Assembly: GCF_964204865.1 (NCBI RefSeq)
Contig: NC_135259.1
Coordinates: forward strand, 15,014,974 to 15,078,973
Source of the DNA: Styela clava
Lineage: Eukaryota; Chordata; Ascidiacea; Stolidobranchia; Styelidae
Direction: 5' to 3'
DNA: 64,000 bases
The notes under the pieces are model-generated. The model was not told the origin of the DNA and searched no databases. It saw nothing but the letters and a program-made list of their open reading frames with translations. Within the stretch, counting starts at the first letter, position 1. Every line of letters begins with the position of its first letter. Positions 25,501 through 38,500 of the stretch are shown here, piece after piece. A program made the position numbers and the translations under genes.

Positions 25501-28500
25501 AATGACGTTTGCCTCTCTCACACCATTTAGATTAATCATTTAAAACTGTAGGAGAGATTCTTGCTATCGACTAGGTCAAAAACATTCGCGCTATCGACTA
25601 GGCCTTAATGTAAGGGGAAGACTTATATTAGAATCATTTTTAAAATTTTCAGACTAGGTCCTATTTTCAGGGTAGGTTTTAATTTCGGGAATACACTGTA
25701 TTATTGGTCACGAAGTGTACATATTGATCGCTTTTGGACCCGAAATTGACCCATGGATCGTTTGCTATTATGTTGTTCTTGCTGGTATTTTTCTTCTTGT
25801 GCTATTATGTTGTTCTTGTTGGTATTTTTCTTCTTGTGCTATTATGTTGTTCTTGTTGGTATTTTTCTTCTCGTGCTATTATGTTGTTCTTGCTGCTATT
25901 TTCCTTCTTGTGCTATTATGTTGTTCTTGCTGCTATTTTTCTTCTTGTGCTATTATGTTGTTCTTGTTGGTATTTTTCTTCGTATTGTTTTGAAAAAATC
26001 GCTTTTTTCCTCAATTACTGGACTAATTTCGATTAAAGATTGTATTTTCGTTAAAAAGGCTATTACTTTTATTTGTTTTCAAAAATCCATGTAGGTCTTA
26101 TTTTTATGAAAATAATTTTTTTGTGTGCCAGATGTCATCGAGATTAGTGGAACTTATGGCGCGTTCACGTTGATCGTGAAGACTGCGGTACCGATAGTCT
26201 ACTGTGACAGGTTACATACGTTCTATTTTGTTTTAGCCCTCGTGTCCATATATTTGAACAACGCTCTTTTGTTTGTAATTACTGACTACGTTTATTACGC
26301 CATCAAATTATCATTCCAGTATGTTTATAAACACAATGCCAATGATAGCAAGAACAAAAATACGCAGATGTAGTATTAGTCCTATTCGTCGATTATTTTC
26401 TTTAAGTATATGACAATGTGACTGTCAGTCCAAGTAATAAATATATCAAGACATTCATAGCATTTAAACTTTCGTGAATATTAGTGATTGTAATATATTA
26501 TTCTAACTATACATTTAAAAATCTCCGTCTACAGCTTCACAATCCAGACTGATCAAAGGGTTGACTCGAAATCCAACTTTTGATTTCAATTTTAAAATAT
26601 AATTTTGGCTGGTAATCCAGCTTCCAAACTCCAAGATCACGGATTAATGATAACAAACATATTTATTTTATGCAAGTTCATCTTAGTTTCTGTTGCAAAT
26701 TTTAACTCCCAACTCCAGTGAGTTACAATTTTGACTCCGACTTCAAGGTCTTAAAATAGACATATTGGTTATGACTGCGGCACCAAAACCAGCACTACAA
26801 CACCCCAACTCCGACTTTTACAGTCCAGGACAAAAATGCTACATCTCTCACTACTTATAGACAAAAAAATATGACTCGCGCTTACCTTCGTAAGAGAGTG
26901 TATCTGTTAGTATTTCCCATTCTAGAATTCCAAAGCTGCAGAAAATACAATTCAAACTCATATATAGGTAAATTGATCAAAAAAGGGCAATGTCGAACTA
27001 AACAAATTAGCTAGCAGTCAGTGCACATTAGAGATTATAGCAATACAATTGAATTGAAACAATAATTGTTTTTGTCCAATTTTTATTTTTACTTCAAGTT
27101 ATTAAATTAATCAAGTTATTTAACTTGATAAAAAATAAATAATTTTCGCAATAAAAGTTTTGTCCTCACGCATATACATCAGACTTTGTTGTAGGTTTGA
27201 ATTTTGGATCTGCAAGTCTCTGTGGATCAATGTAACCAGGTGTTCCAGCAATGGAACCTGAAATGAAAGGCTATAAACTCAACCACGAAAACAATTCATC
27301 AAACTCCTTTTGTTATTCTTTGGTTTCTCAAATATTCAAATCAGACATGACTATATATTGTATAATGGTTCAACAAAAATTCAAACAAACATTTTGTAAA
27401 ACAGACATCGTCATTTTCATAACAAAAACCGGAAAACCACCTCGCTTAAGTATTTTGATTACACAGTGTCCTAATCAATTACACTACGAGAAGAGGCACT
27501 GCGAAAACATTGAGATTTGAATTTTCCAAAATATTAAATAAAAGATGCAAAACTTACGCACTAACACTGTTGATCTTGAGCGTAAAGTATTCAGTGTTCT
27601 CATTTGACTTAATCCAAAATCGCATAACTGAACAAAATATATAATAGTTCGATCAGATTGCTATGTTTTGCTTTAAATACTGTATCAATAAATGCATATA
27701 AGGTAGTTCATACCAAATAGTCACAACGAGATATTATCAAAACATAGGGTACAACGAAGTATTGATTTTAAAAAATGAACTATAAATAGACGTTCTTGTT
27801 CCGTGGCAACTGCGATTCTTGTTCCTGCTGATCCCAGAAATATTTCAAGACCAAATCAATCTGACTGAATCATCTATAATTTGTTGATGTTTGTTAAAAT
27901 TACGAAATTTCAATGTTGTTTCTACAAACGTCAAGACGGTGCCAATATGGGAATGACATCCTGTGAACGATACAAGGAGAATGAATTGTCTTGTGCAGAG
28001 TGCAGGCTAAACCCAGCCGATGAGACGAGCACTATAAAGTGGCTATTATGCATAGGAAGGAAGGAAATAAGAGTTTCAAAATAGGCAAGGTAAAAAATTC
28101 AACGACAAGGATTATAAACCTCTGTACTGTCACAGAGTTAGTCGGAACTTAATCAACTATAAAATACCTTAGCATGCAATTCACTGTCCAACAACACATT
28201 GTCACTTTTCAGATCCAGATGTAAAACCGGCGGACTTCTGTTGTGCAAATAATTCATTGCTGATATTATCTGAAGATAAAACCGTTTTGAACAAATAGAA
28301 AATAAATCTGAATGAAGATAATTTTTATACATATGTAAATAAATTTATAGCCAGCAATAAACCAAGGCTCTTTTTCGTGGTAATATCATTTTCACCATAT
28401 TCTATTGTATAGGATTTATATGTCATCCAATAAAAGAAATGTAACATTTCAATGAACGTGAAAGTTGATAAAATATTTTAAATTGTTTCAATTGCTGCCA

Positions 28501-29770
28501 AAATTAATTTTTTATAAATCAAATACACTTCCAGCCTGCTTATATTATATTTTGTTGACATTTAAGCAAACCCCCAGAGTGCTGTGCAACACATGAACTT
28601 AAAATATTTAACAAAAATCGCGCAGCAAACCTCAGATATTATTTTAATTTTCAATGGAGCCAAAACTTTGTCGATTGTTGCCGTTTCTTCAATATTGTCT
28701 CTTAAATCATGAAAGAACTTCAAATATGATTTAAATTTGTGATACTCCATCACAAGTCCAAAATCGTGGTCAGTTTGCACAGCACCGTAGGTTCTCACAA
28801 TGTTTTCGTGATCAAGTTTAGAAAGAATTGCCATCTCTTTTTTAAGATTAGAACGGTATCTGTAAATATAAGTTAAAAATATTGTTTATTATATAAAATA
28901 TTTTTTTGTCTCAGGTGTCTCAGTTTTTTGAAATTTGTTAATCGAAAATTGATATCTTACTTGCTCGAATGTTATTACAAATTACACGTGGCTACTAAAA
29001 TCGAGTTGGGAAATCGAATACCAAATTGAATCATGAATAAGTCGAATCATCTGATCATAATTGAGTTTAAGACATATAATTTACCGGTAACTATGGGAAC
29101 AGTTTTAAGCAGATGTTGATTACATCTGTAATTAGGTTGTGGTATTTTTTCCGTAAAATAAGTAGGACTGTCTGTCTATCATTTTACTACGGTAGTGTGG
29201 GTAGAATAACAGCGATTCGATTTATAAATTAATTTAGTCCTAATAACGGATGTCACTGCTCGATAACCTCAGTATTTGTTTTTTGCTCCCGGAATGCCTA
29301 TTTTTTGATTCATTTTATATTCTGTTTATACAAAGTGTATTTTCAACATGATAAATAGAAATAAAAATGTTGATAGATATATAAAACTGCCAGGCAGATA
29401 AAGTAGAATAGTTAGAACATAATAAAAAATAACATTCTTTGATTCAAAGCTTAGGAAATTACCTAACAATAAAAAAAACTTCAGACAGGAATAAAACTAG
29501 TTATTCTAACTAAACATTTTTCAAATTCAATGCCAAATAAGGTCAGGTCAGGTGATTTGGTGGCTACTCATGTTGTACCTACCTCAATGCCATCGATCCT
29601 CGGAATAGACTTTTCTTCGCCACTAAAAAGATAGATCCATTTTTATTCCATTCATAAAGCGATATATCCGCCATTCCACCACTGTCTATTAGCTCGACGA
29701 ATTTCATGCTCTGAAAATCTATAAGTGGTATTTCTTCTTCATGCTTATTGCCAACACCGTTTGGTGACAT
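21048..29770 (-). CDS. Gene A: type II receptor kinase with Sushi domains
   Basis: Fourteen minus-strand exons, all with GT-AG borders: 29770-29583, 28859-28631, 28269-28168, 27627-27558, 27257-27170, 26935-26886, 25285-25136, 24862-24768, 24070-23800, 23205-23089, 22528-22349, 22043-21937, 21800-21639, 21284-21048. They join to 2046 nt (681 residues) without a stop. In order: kinase domain (residues about 18-292), helical linker, Ser/Pro-rich segment (about 325-414), membrane helix (about 425-447), Sushi 1 (454-513), Sushi 2 (514-about 571), EGF-like knot, and a 78-residue Cys-containing tail. No signal peptide is present, so the kinase should be cytosolic and the Sushi domains outside. The first ATG is the only Met available in the exon. 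The closest relative is gene B, head to head 2.7 kb away. The product probably phosphorylates Ser/Thr after ligand binding; the ligand is unknown. Confidence 0.88.
23089..23205 (-). other. Gene A transmembrane exon
   Basis: This 117-nt phase 1-1 exon encodes a Lys-rich lead (VEKKFMSIKK), then about 23 hydrophobic residues including VLLVLALFLSFSAIASVG and ending IIIW. Positive charge before the helix agrees with an N-terminus-in orientation. Confidence 0.85.
24203..24512 (-). mobile_element. tRNA-derived SINE copy 3 in intron 8 of gene A
   Basis: The reverse complement carries CGGTGTGGCTCATCGTGG (A box region) and GGTTTGAATCCCATGC (B box). The same body as copy 1 follows, and the GGCTTCCTATCCTAATT tail lies toward 24203. 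It sits in the same transcriptional orientation as gene A, between exons 9 and 8. Confidence 0.88.
25750..26390 (+). repeat. Dispersed repeat X, copy 1
   Basis: It shares ATTATGTTGTT, TTGAAAAAATCGCTTTT, ATTACTGGAC and TACTGTGA-AG-TTACATAC with the copies at 44050-44460 (minus) and 48840-49225 (plus). The class is unknown; it could be a non-LTR-type retroposon fragment. Confidence 0.7.
25765..25985 (+). repeat. 37-bp minisatellite, six units
   Basis: CTATTATGTTGTTCTTG units start at 25765, 25802, 25839, 25876, 25913 and 25950, an exact 37-bp period. The array lies within a dispersed repeat and in intron 6 of gene A. Because 37 is not a multiple of three, all three plus-strand frames stay open. 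These frames are repeat artefacts and are not annotated as genes. Confidence 0.95.
26525..26835. repeat. Degenerate ACTCCGACTC-type repeat
   Basis: Recurring words such as CCAACTCC, GACTCCGACTTC and ACTCCGACTTTTACAG lie in intron 6 of gene A. Similar words occur downstream of the RELCH-like gene. This is an old simple or dispersed repeat. Confidence 0.4.
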
Positions 29771-32513
29771 TGCGTTTTATATACACTGGAATGTAATCTA
29801 TGAAATTATATGAAATATAATGTCTCGCAAAGGCAAAGTGACAAACACTAGTAGTTCAAAGTACTTTCGAAATATCGACATGCAAATATTATCTTTTGCC
29901 TTTGATTATTCACAAGCAGAGTTTCTTTTTTCAAAAAGTAATATCTTGAAAAATTCCTTGTTTTCTGCTTCTCCTTAGCTCAGGCTTTCATTTTGGCATT
30001 TGACGTGTATTTTTACTAATCTTCACAGATTCTACCTTACATGAGACGTAACATGAGACATAATAAAAACAATTGCTTTTCTTGGCTCATTATTTCGAGT
30101 CAGGCTACCCATTTTAAAAGCCTTTTTTGCGGGCGAATGGTCAATACACATATAATTTATCAGGCTGTTAAATGACGTGCCCTATTGAATAGCGAAACCG
30201 TTTTTACAAGGTCTCTAACGAAAAACAAATTTACTCTATTTTAATATTAGGGCCCGCAATATGTTGCCACAAAATGAATCAACTGTTAGTTCTATGTCAT
30301 ACTGTTACTTGAGAATACTTTGTCTCACTACATTGCTACCTCGGTTACTCATATTCCCAAATGGAAAACGTTACATTGCCTCAGTAAACAGAAGTTATAT
30401 GGATCTTGGTCTTGTTATTCGTTGGTTGTGCAGTCTTTATTTACTCTGTTAATATTGACAAGTCGTTGACTGGAACGTGGGAGGTTGACTGCTCTGCCAA
30501 TACCTGTGAGTTTTCGCTTTCAAAACAAGGGAATAGTAGCGAAAATAGAGACACTTCAACGTAAAACAATGTAGGCATTCACAATATCTTAAATCTGTTT
30601 CTGTAATGTTATTTACTCATTAGTTATTTTGACTGGGTTAATAAAAAATTACTTAATAAAAAAGCATGATGACACAATATATCATTTGCGAGTATTATTT
30701 TGTCTGGGATGTACGTTTTATCAAAGCTTCCAGATCAGATCAAACATTTTATATATATATATATGTCAAAGCGAATAAACAAATTATTAGTGTTATGTAG
30801 ATTATATATATATATATATTTACTATGCACTGGAGAGGTGTAAAATGATATTCGATCAATCAGAGTCGGTTATAAAGTATGAACCAATCCCCAGACTTAC
30901 TGATGTCACTTATTGTTCAACTATATGAACTCGTCAATGAAGTTTTCATCGAGTAAAATTATTCAAAATATCTGATTCTTTAATTCGGGGTTTTGCTTCC
31001 ACCGTGTGGAAATAGATTAATACAGATGATAGATTAATTGTTAATATTTCCAATTTTTTAATATACATCACATATATGAAACGTTCTCTCAAAAAATGCT
31101 CATCAATTGTCATATATTTCGTTTGATAATTCTATTTAACACATCGCGAATTCATGAATATTTGTCCAAATTCGTTTTGGAAGAATTCGATACAAATGAA
31201 AGTATATTCAAAATAAAAACAACAACAAAACACTTAAACATAATTAGGGTTAGATCCGGAGTCTACACAGTCGGAATGTTATTATTTCAATAGAAATGGC
31301 GTATAAACACTATTAAGGCACAGGATTGTTATTGAAATAAATTTATTTTCACAATCAAGCTTGCTCATTTATATGTATTTACTCAGGAACAGATTTCGAC
31401 TCCAACTAGTGTAGAAAAAAGATGAGGAACTTAGATAGCTATCGAGCGTCGTCCCGAGGCTTGACGAGGTGCTGTTGAAGGAACCAGTAAAGTCTCATTT
31501 GCAACAGTCTTAAACAAGCCCAAATAAAGTATCCATTTTTTGTTATGTTATAAAATAATCTAATTTTAACTGTAAAAGTATTTTTTGTGGTCAAATTTAT
31601 AATTCATGTATCTCAGTTATGCAATCTGCTTACAACAGGTAAGCTTTGTCCAGATATAGCTAATTTATCTTAAAGTAGCTACTATGTATACAAAGTTATT
31701 CGATGTTCAAAGTTTATAAAAATGTTGAGTACAATCTAAAAATGTGTAGATCAAGATAGATGTGTAGATCAAGATAGATTTAGTAGAACTTAATTCTACT
31801 AAATTAGTGAGCCGTGTCCACAAGTCCCTTTGTATATTTTGAAGCCATTGAGACTTACTTAAGAGAATTTCAAGCTGTATGAATATGTAGGCGATAGGCG
31901 TTTAAAATAATATGGCGTGGCATATTGTTATTATTACTTATGTTAATCAAGTGCAATCGGAGATTACATAACTGCTTCTATTTCTAAGATTATAAGGTAT
32001 CTGTTTTGAAATGTACCTATTTATGAATAATAATAATCCAACAAACAAATAACGCAAATGAATCTAAATACTGTTTCGACACCACGAACCCACACCAATT
32101 CACTACATAGTACACTGTATTATTGTTATGATATTCTTAATACAACGTATTATGTTACAAATGTGAATAAAGAGTATAGGAAAGCATTGGAAGGCATCGA
32201 TCCATGACTCCGCTCACCTGATAAACCCATGACAGATTTAGCCACCGGGACGGTACGAGCTAAGCTTCGCATAATGTGCGTTTGAGAAAGTATTTACTAT
32301 TAACGGTAGATTTCGTCATTGAGGTTCACAACAAATTAATTGACCATAATTTATGTGTGGTGAAAGGTTGGGGTACAAAAGGCTGTTTTTGATTACCTTA
32401 CCGCGAGAATAAACAGACTGCAATTGCACCCGTTTATGTAAAATAGAACAGATTGTGTTACTGTAAAATACGAGTTAAACCGATGCATTCTAATTGAATA
32501 GTGTAGGTGAACA
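29771..32513. promoter_or_regulatory. Shared divergent upstream region of genes A and B
   Basis: 2743 bp separate the two start codons, which face away from each other. No coding signal was found; (TA)n runs lie at about 30751-30764 and 30802-30822. On the gene A side a TATATAAAA stretch (minus strand, around 29776-29785) is only a few bases before the ATG. An AG lies 7-22 nt before the ATG of A, B and C. No specific factor sites can be supported by eye. Confidence 0.4.
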
Positions 32514-35500
32514 ATGTCAAACGAAAGTTTTGGAGATGACCATGAGGAAGAAATACAGTTGATAGATATTGAAACCCTGGAGTTTGTGGAACATATAGAC
32601 AGTGGTGGAATGGCAAATATATCGCTTTATAAATGGAATACAAACGGATCTACAACTTTGGTGGCAAAGAAAAGTCTATTTCGTGGATCAATGACTCGCA
32701 GGTACCTTCTACTCTTCTGATATGTTAAGCATTAGAGATTTTCTACCGAAGTTTCCACAGTGTCGTACGACTTTATTCATTCTTCAATTTTAATTGTTTG
32801 ACGATCAACGTGTTTCTCTTCAGCTGAACTTGATGACGCCTCAGCCAGCCATGCAAAAGCTTCCGCATTATGTCCCCTGGTAATTACAACCCGTTTTTAT
32901 ATAGCTTAAAAATAGTTATTCAGTTATTTGTTTCAGACGCAAGGACTTGATGGTTGAGGAAGTCGTATTTTAACTCAGACTTTTAGATTTCTAAAAAAAA
33001 ATTATAAGATCAAACCAGTCCCTCATTAAACTTTATTACAATGCGATTTGGTTTTAAAATTCATTGATGTCAATTTTGATAATCCTCTATTTTACTAGCA
33101 AAGTTGAACTATCCGTATATTGCCCAATTTAAAAGTCTTTAGTAATGCGGCGATTTTTCCAGACTCTGATTAACTCAAGTCATTCTCGGTGAATTCTGAC
33201 TAGGGCTGTCCAAGCGAACCAAATATTCGAAATCGAATCGAATCGCAAATTATTGGAATCGTTTTTCGGCTAATTTTCGAATCGCTAAAATTAGGTACCG
33301 ATACATTAAGCGGAAACCACCTTTACCGGATGTTTTTCATCGGGCAAGCGGCGGCGCTCCGAGCTCAGACCACTCTCGCTCCCGGATTAATTGGTTTCCG
33401 GATATTTCTCTCGCCTTCATTTTGTGATAAACATGTCATTACTAATGCCCGCCCGGTGGCACGTGATTAGCCATTTCATGCATGGTCATCATAACAAGGT
33501 ATAATTGGTCATGATGTTTTTGAGAGAGAACAAGGAGAAAAAGGAGACAATTTAGAAAACGATGATTCTATAAATAGAATCGATTTGAAGCTGTTGAGTT
33601 AGTTATCATAGGAACATGGCACAGGCAACTCAAAGCTGAAACAGGTGTTTTGGGATCCTTATGATGGCAATACCTTCTTTGAATGGAATTTGTAATTTCA
33701 TATGATGGCATTACTGTATTATCCATCTATATACCAAGACAAATAATTGCACTCTTGCATTTTGATGGCTGTTGTACACTAACAAAATTATAGTCATCAA
33801 ATAATATTGCCATCAAACTAGCTTGGAATTTTTGAATGCAATTTTGAACTTGAGCAACAGTTTTATCTATATTGATGGTTGTTATTATTTTGCTGAAATT
33901 TACATAAAAAAACATAAGACTAGTGAATAGGATTAAAATAGCATCTACAGGCTTTACATGTCCTATTAAAACTGAATCCATCAAAATTGAGATTGCAATT
34001 TTTGAATAGTGCAATTTTTACTCTTAACACTCAACAGTTTTCGAGACCCAAATTTTGGAGTTCTCCAATTTTTTTGACCAGTTCATACAAGCGTGTGATC
34101 TCCCCTCATAAATCTGAAAACATTGTATTGCAAAATACCAGCAGTAAGTAAGATGTAACTGCACAAACGTTACCACAACATCGAAGGGCAGGCGTTTATT
34201 GTTTAATAGAGTTAGATTTAATATTGCGCAATCATATTCGGTTCGATTCGGGGAAAATATTTGATTCGAATCGAAAAAATATTCGATTTTGGACAGCCCT
34301 AATTCTGACAATGAAAAGTTGCATGCGACTTGATTCTTCTTATTCTAATTGTAATGTGTATGTTCAAAAGTGTCGTGTTTTTGTATCATCAATGGGTGTA
34401 TGACGTCTAAGGTTTGAATTAACACGCACCCGATATCGCTATATCAATTCTCATCCAGTAGGCCTACTCGCGCGCAAAGCCATCACTGTTTGTCAAGATC
34501 TTTTGTTTAATAGCAGGTATTGTATTATATATTATTTTTGTATTGACAGAAATATATTTCTGATATTATATGTTTCGATTCCATGCATTACAAGAGTAGT
34601 TTACAGCATGATCGACTGATTGACAATATATTTTTGACTATTTTTATCAACAGGTAATCGTACGTATTAGCCGTTTTAAGGTAATTTCATGTTTTGCAGA
34701 TACCGCTCAAACTTAAAAAAAGAGATGGCAATTCTGGCTCGACTCGATCACGAAAACATTGTAACAACATATGGAGCAGTGGAAACTGTCGACGATTTTG
34801 GGCTTGTCATGGAATACCACCAATTCACTTCATATTTGAAATTTTTCCGTTGTTTATGGGATAACATACAAAAAACATCAACAATTGACAAAGTGTTGGT
34901 GCCTCTGAAGATCAAAATAATATCAGAGGTTTGTCAGAAAGAGCAAATTATCTTAACTCATCCTTTACAGACTTTATATTGGCAGCTAATTATTCGTCAA
35001 AAAATAAAAAATGAATGCAAATTATAGCAATAAACGTTTATTAATTTACATCCGGTTTATTTTATAAATTTACCATTGAATTCAATGAAATTACTTTACT
35101 TTAACTTGCAACGCTACTCTTCATGTTATCTGGTGTTTAAACATGAAATCGACTGAATATTTAGGTCATATCAGCAATGAATTATCTACACAACAGAAAT
35201 CCACCAATTCTACATTTGGATCTGAAAAGTGACAATGTGTTGCTGAATAGTGAATTACATGCTAAGGTTTGTTTGAACGTGTATGGATCTTTAAAATGGT
35301 GGCTGTATGACGCCATTTCAGTATTGGCATCATCAATTGGCCTTCTTGTCTCTTTTCTACAGTAAACCAAATCCTTGTAGGGTTAGAGATATGCATAAAA
35401 ACGAAGTTGTAGAGCACCCACTGAAATTGAGTTGGAATCGAATCAATACTTCGCTACGCTTCGATAGAATTACTCGACAACCAAAAGTGAGACTTGACTA

Positions 35501-38500
35501 ATGGCTGTAATTGAACCAAGTTATCACGCTGATGCAGAAATAATCCCATCCCATCCTGTTTTTAGAAATAACGCTAATTTGTTGCATTATATACGAAAGT
35601 CTCAATCATCGACTGTGAACAAAAGCTTGACTTGTGACTCGAGGACGAGATTTGTGACTTGATGAGATTCGTGCTCGACTCGAGAATTAAATGATTGTGA
35701 CTCGATTTGACGAGTGACTCGAAGTTCAAGTACTGTTAGCCAAGACTGATACGTAGTGTTAGATACATTGACATAAGTTTTATTTACTTTACTTTATAGA
35801 TATGCGATTTTGGATTGAGCCAAATGCGAACATTGAATACGTTACGCTCAAGATCAACTGTGACAGCAAGTGAGTTATTTTTTCTCATTTAAATTCTAGA
35901 ATCCTTTTTCAATTTTGGAATCCTGGATTTGTCTATTATAAGTATGATGCTATGTGCCTGGCCGAAATACTGTAATATTTTATCATTTATTCTTCGTTTT
36001 AAATCCGGCGTTTGTATTTTGGTATACCAATTTAGAAATATACACCGAAACAATTCTTGTTATTGCTTATCCCTTTCGCTTTACAACATAAATAAGGTTA
36101 ACATCCGTTTACTGATACATATTATAGGTTCTATTATTGGAACATATGGCTACATCGACCCTCAGAGACTTCAGGATATACATGTTAAACCCACGATAAA
36201 GTCAGATGTTTATGCGTAAGTGCAAATATTTTATAAAATCATTATATAGATAGAACATAGTTTCATTGCATACATTCAGAAACTTCTAAATCTAACTCGG
36301 GAAATTTTTTTTAAATAGGTATACTAATTTTTGTACCGGAAGTAATAAAATTTTGGAACGAATGTCCAGATTTTTTTTAATTTTTGTCGATCTTCTGAGG
36401 TCACGACATAATCTAAACTCTGATAAACATCTTTCATTCGAATATTTCAACTGTTTAAAATTAGAATAGGCATTCAAAGCTTAGCCTTACAAATTTGACC
36501 AAGTTTATATAAAAATGTCAGCGATAAGTCTGCTTAACTATTTTTAAATTCAATTTCAGCTTCGGAATTTTGCAATGGGAAATATTGACAGACAAAATAT
36601 CTTATGAAGGTGATATAATATTTTAATTTGTACTTTACCATTCAATATATAAATAATGACACGCTTTTTGGATGTCGAGATGAGAACGACAGTGGCGATA
36701 GAATGGTATGTTCAAACGGCGTCAAAATTACTTGCGAGCCAAAGGTTAATCTCTTAAACCTACCCGAATTCACTATTTATTCATAACCAATTTGCTGTTT
36801 TCCGTTGAAAAAAAAAAATTTGATCGCTGATTTTAAGTAGAGAATTATTGACCTTGAGTGAAATAGTAAGAATCTATTTATGATTAGGATGCAAGTAATT
36901 TGATAATTTCGCATACAAAGCTTAGATTGATTTAGTATGCACAATACACTTACACCATAGATTATAGAACAACAAACGTTTATTCATATAAGAATACTTT
37001 TATCCAACGGTGTTTACATTTGCGCAAAGTTCTCTTTCTGTCAAATTTTGCACTTTGTTTGTACAAGGTCCAATAACAACTTGGTCGTTTACGTTAGTAT
37101 TCTGTTACCACTGAATACTTCCGAATTTTAATATCGCTTTTTCCGAAAAATGTTTCATCACAAAAATTCCTATTTTAGAACTGGACAATGCACTAATTGC
37201 TTTCCATGTTGCAAATAGAGAGCTCCGTCCAGATATCTCCCAGGTTCCACAAGTACTGCCTGAGGAACTAATAAATATGATGGAAGCATCGTGGGCACAA
37301 GAACCATCAGACAGACCAACATTTGAAGGTTTACAAATATTTCATTTTAGAATGGTTTCTTTTTATTTAATTCAACTAAAATATATAAAAGGGTTTGGCA
37401 TGTTGAGACAAAGAAGAGTTGGTTGATTTTTATAGTTTTGCGTTTTCGTGGCTAAAGTTCAATAGAAATATAACTACCATGATGTAATATCCATATTTCA
37501 GATGTTGGTTCTATTTTTCAGAGCTCGACGACCATATTCAAACGATTATAAATCGTATTCCTGCTTATAAAGAACAAGTTCGACAATCGAGAATACAAAT
37601 ATTAACGCTGTACAGATCAGTAAGTTTATTATATTTTCTTTTCTGACTTCTCTCTATTTCACTCTTTTCATATATTTCCACTTTGCTACCGCATCAAAAC
37701 TATCCGTGTACAGTTCCCTTTCAAACGCTATTATACAACTTAAGCTGATGGAAAGGTGTTCCTTTGCTTCACAAAGCAGCTCACAATGTTTGAGCCATCG
37801 GGGGCACCAACCTTACAGCAGTGGCCTTAACGACAGAAGATATCCATTAAATGGAGGTGACCGTCCTCGCAGACCCATAAGTGCACCTAACCGTGGAAGT
37901 GTAACAAAACCCATGACAGATGATCCCGAAGGAAATAGGCATTCACTTCCAGATTTAACAAATGATGAACTAGCACCACTGTTGCAGCCTTCCGTGTCTG
38001 TTCCAAGATATGGTAATATATTTTCAATTTGCCTAGATTGTTCGCATGTTTCACACAATATCTTTGATTGGTTTTGGGAAGAAAAATTCGATGCCAGTAA
38101 TCACTATGCTTGGAAACTCAGTTTAATTTCTTGGTTTGGAAAGCTTTTACTGGACGATTATATTTGATTATCGATGCTTTTCTTTGGAAGGGTTATTTGG
38201 AAATAAAAGTATAAAAAAAATATGGTAATAATATTTTCGGTTATAAAAGAGTTTGAGGACTTTTAAATAATTTAGAATGTGGCTCTCAAACGTGAAAATC
38301 AAATATATGTTCTTCTGTAATATTCTCCATACATTAAACAAATATTATTATCATATTTTCACAGTTTTGGAGAAAAAGCTTGTGTCTACAAAGAAGGTTC
38401 TTCTCGTCTTAGCTCTGTTTTTATCTGTTTGTGCAATTACTTCAGTTGGAGTTGTTGTATGGAAAACGAAAGAAAATAAAAGTAACTTTTAGTGGCTTTC

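Larger units (their letters stand above)
25136..29770 (-). other. Gene A kinase-coding exons 1-7
   Basis: The phosphate loop reads IDSGGMADISLYEW, with Asp where the first loop Gly is usual. The ATP lysine is in VAKKSL and the C-helix Glu in LKKEMAIL. The catalytic loop is HLDLKSDN (Leu instead of Arg), followed by CDFGLS and activation-segment end GYIDPQRL (Gln for the usual APE Glu). The F-helix Asp is in KSDVYAFGIL and the last Arg in SERPTF. The pattern fits the TKL (RIPK/MLK-like) group. All residues needed for catalysis are present, so activity is likely. Confidence 0.88.
32514..37328 (+). other. Gene B kinase-coding exons 1-7
   Basis: Motifs: IDSGGMANISLYKW loop, VAKKSL lysine, KKEMAIL C-helix, MEYHQF hinge, HLDLKSDN catalytic loop, CDFGLS, GYIDPQRL, KSDVYAFGIL and SDRPTF. 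Substitutions match gene A (loop Gly to Asp, HRD to HLD, APE Glu to Gln). All metal, ATP and base residues are retained. Confidence 0.9.

Noticed and set aside
25715..26094. Three overlapping hydrophobic frames (about 92-113 codons)
   Set aside because: They are translations of the 37-bp minisatellite and flanking repeat X in all three frames; there is no splice or start support.
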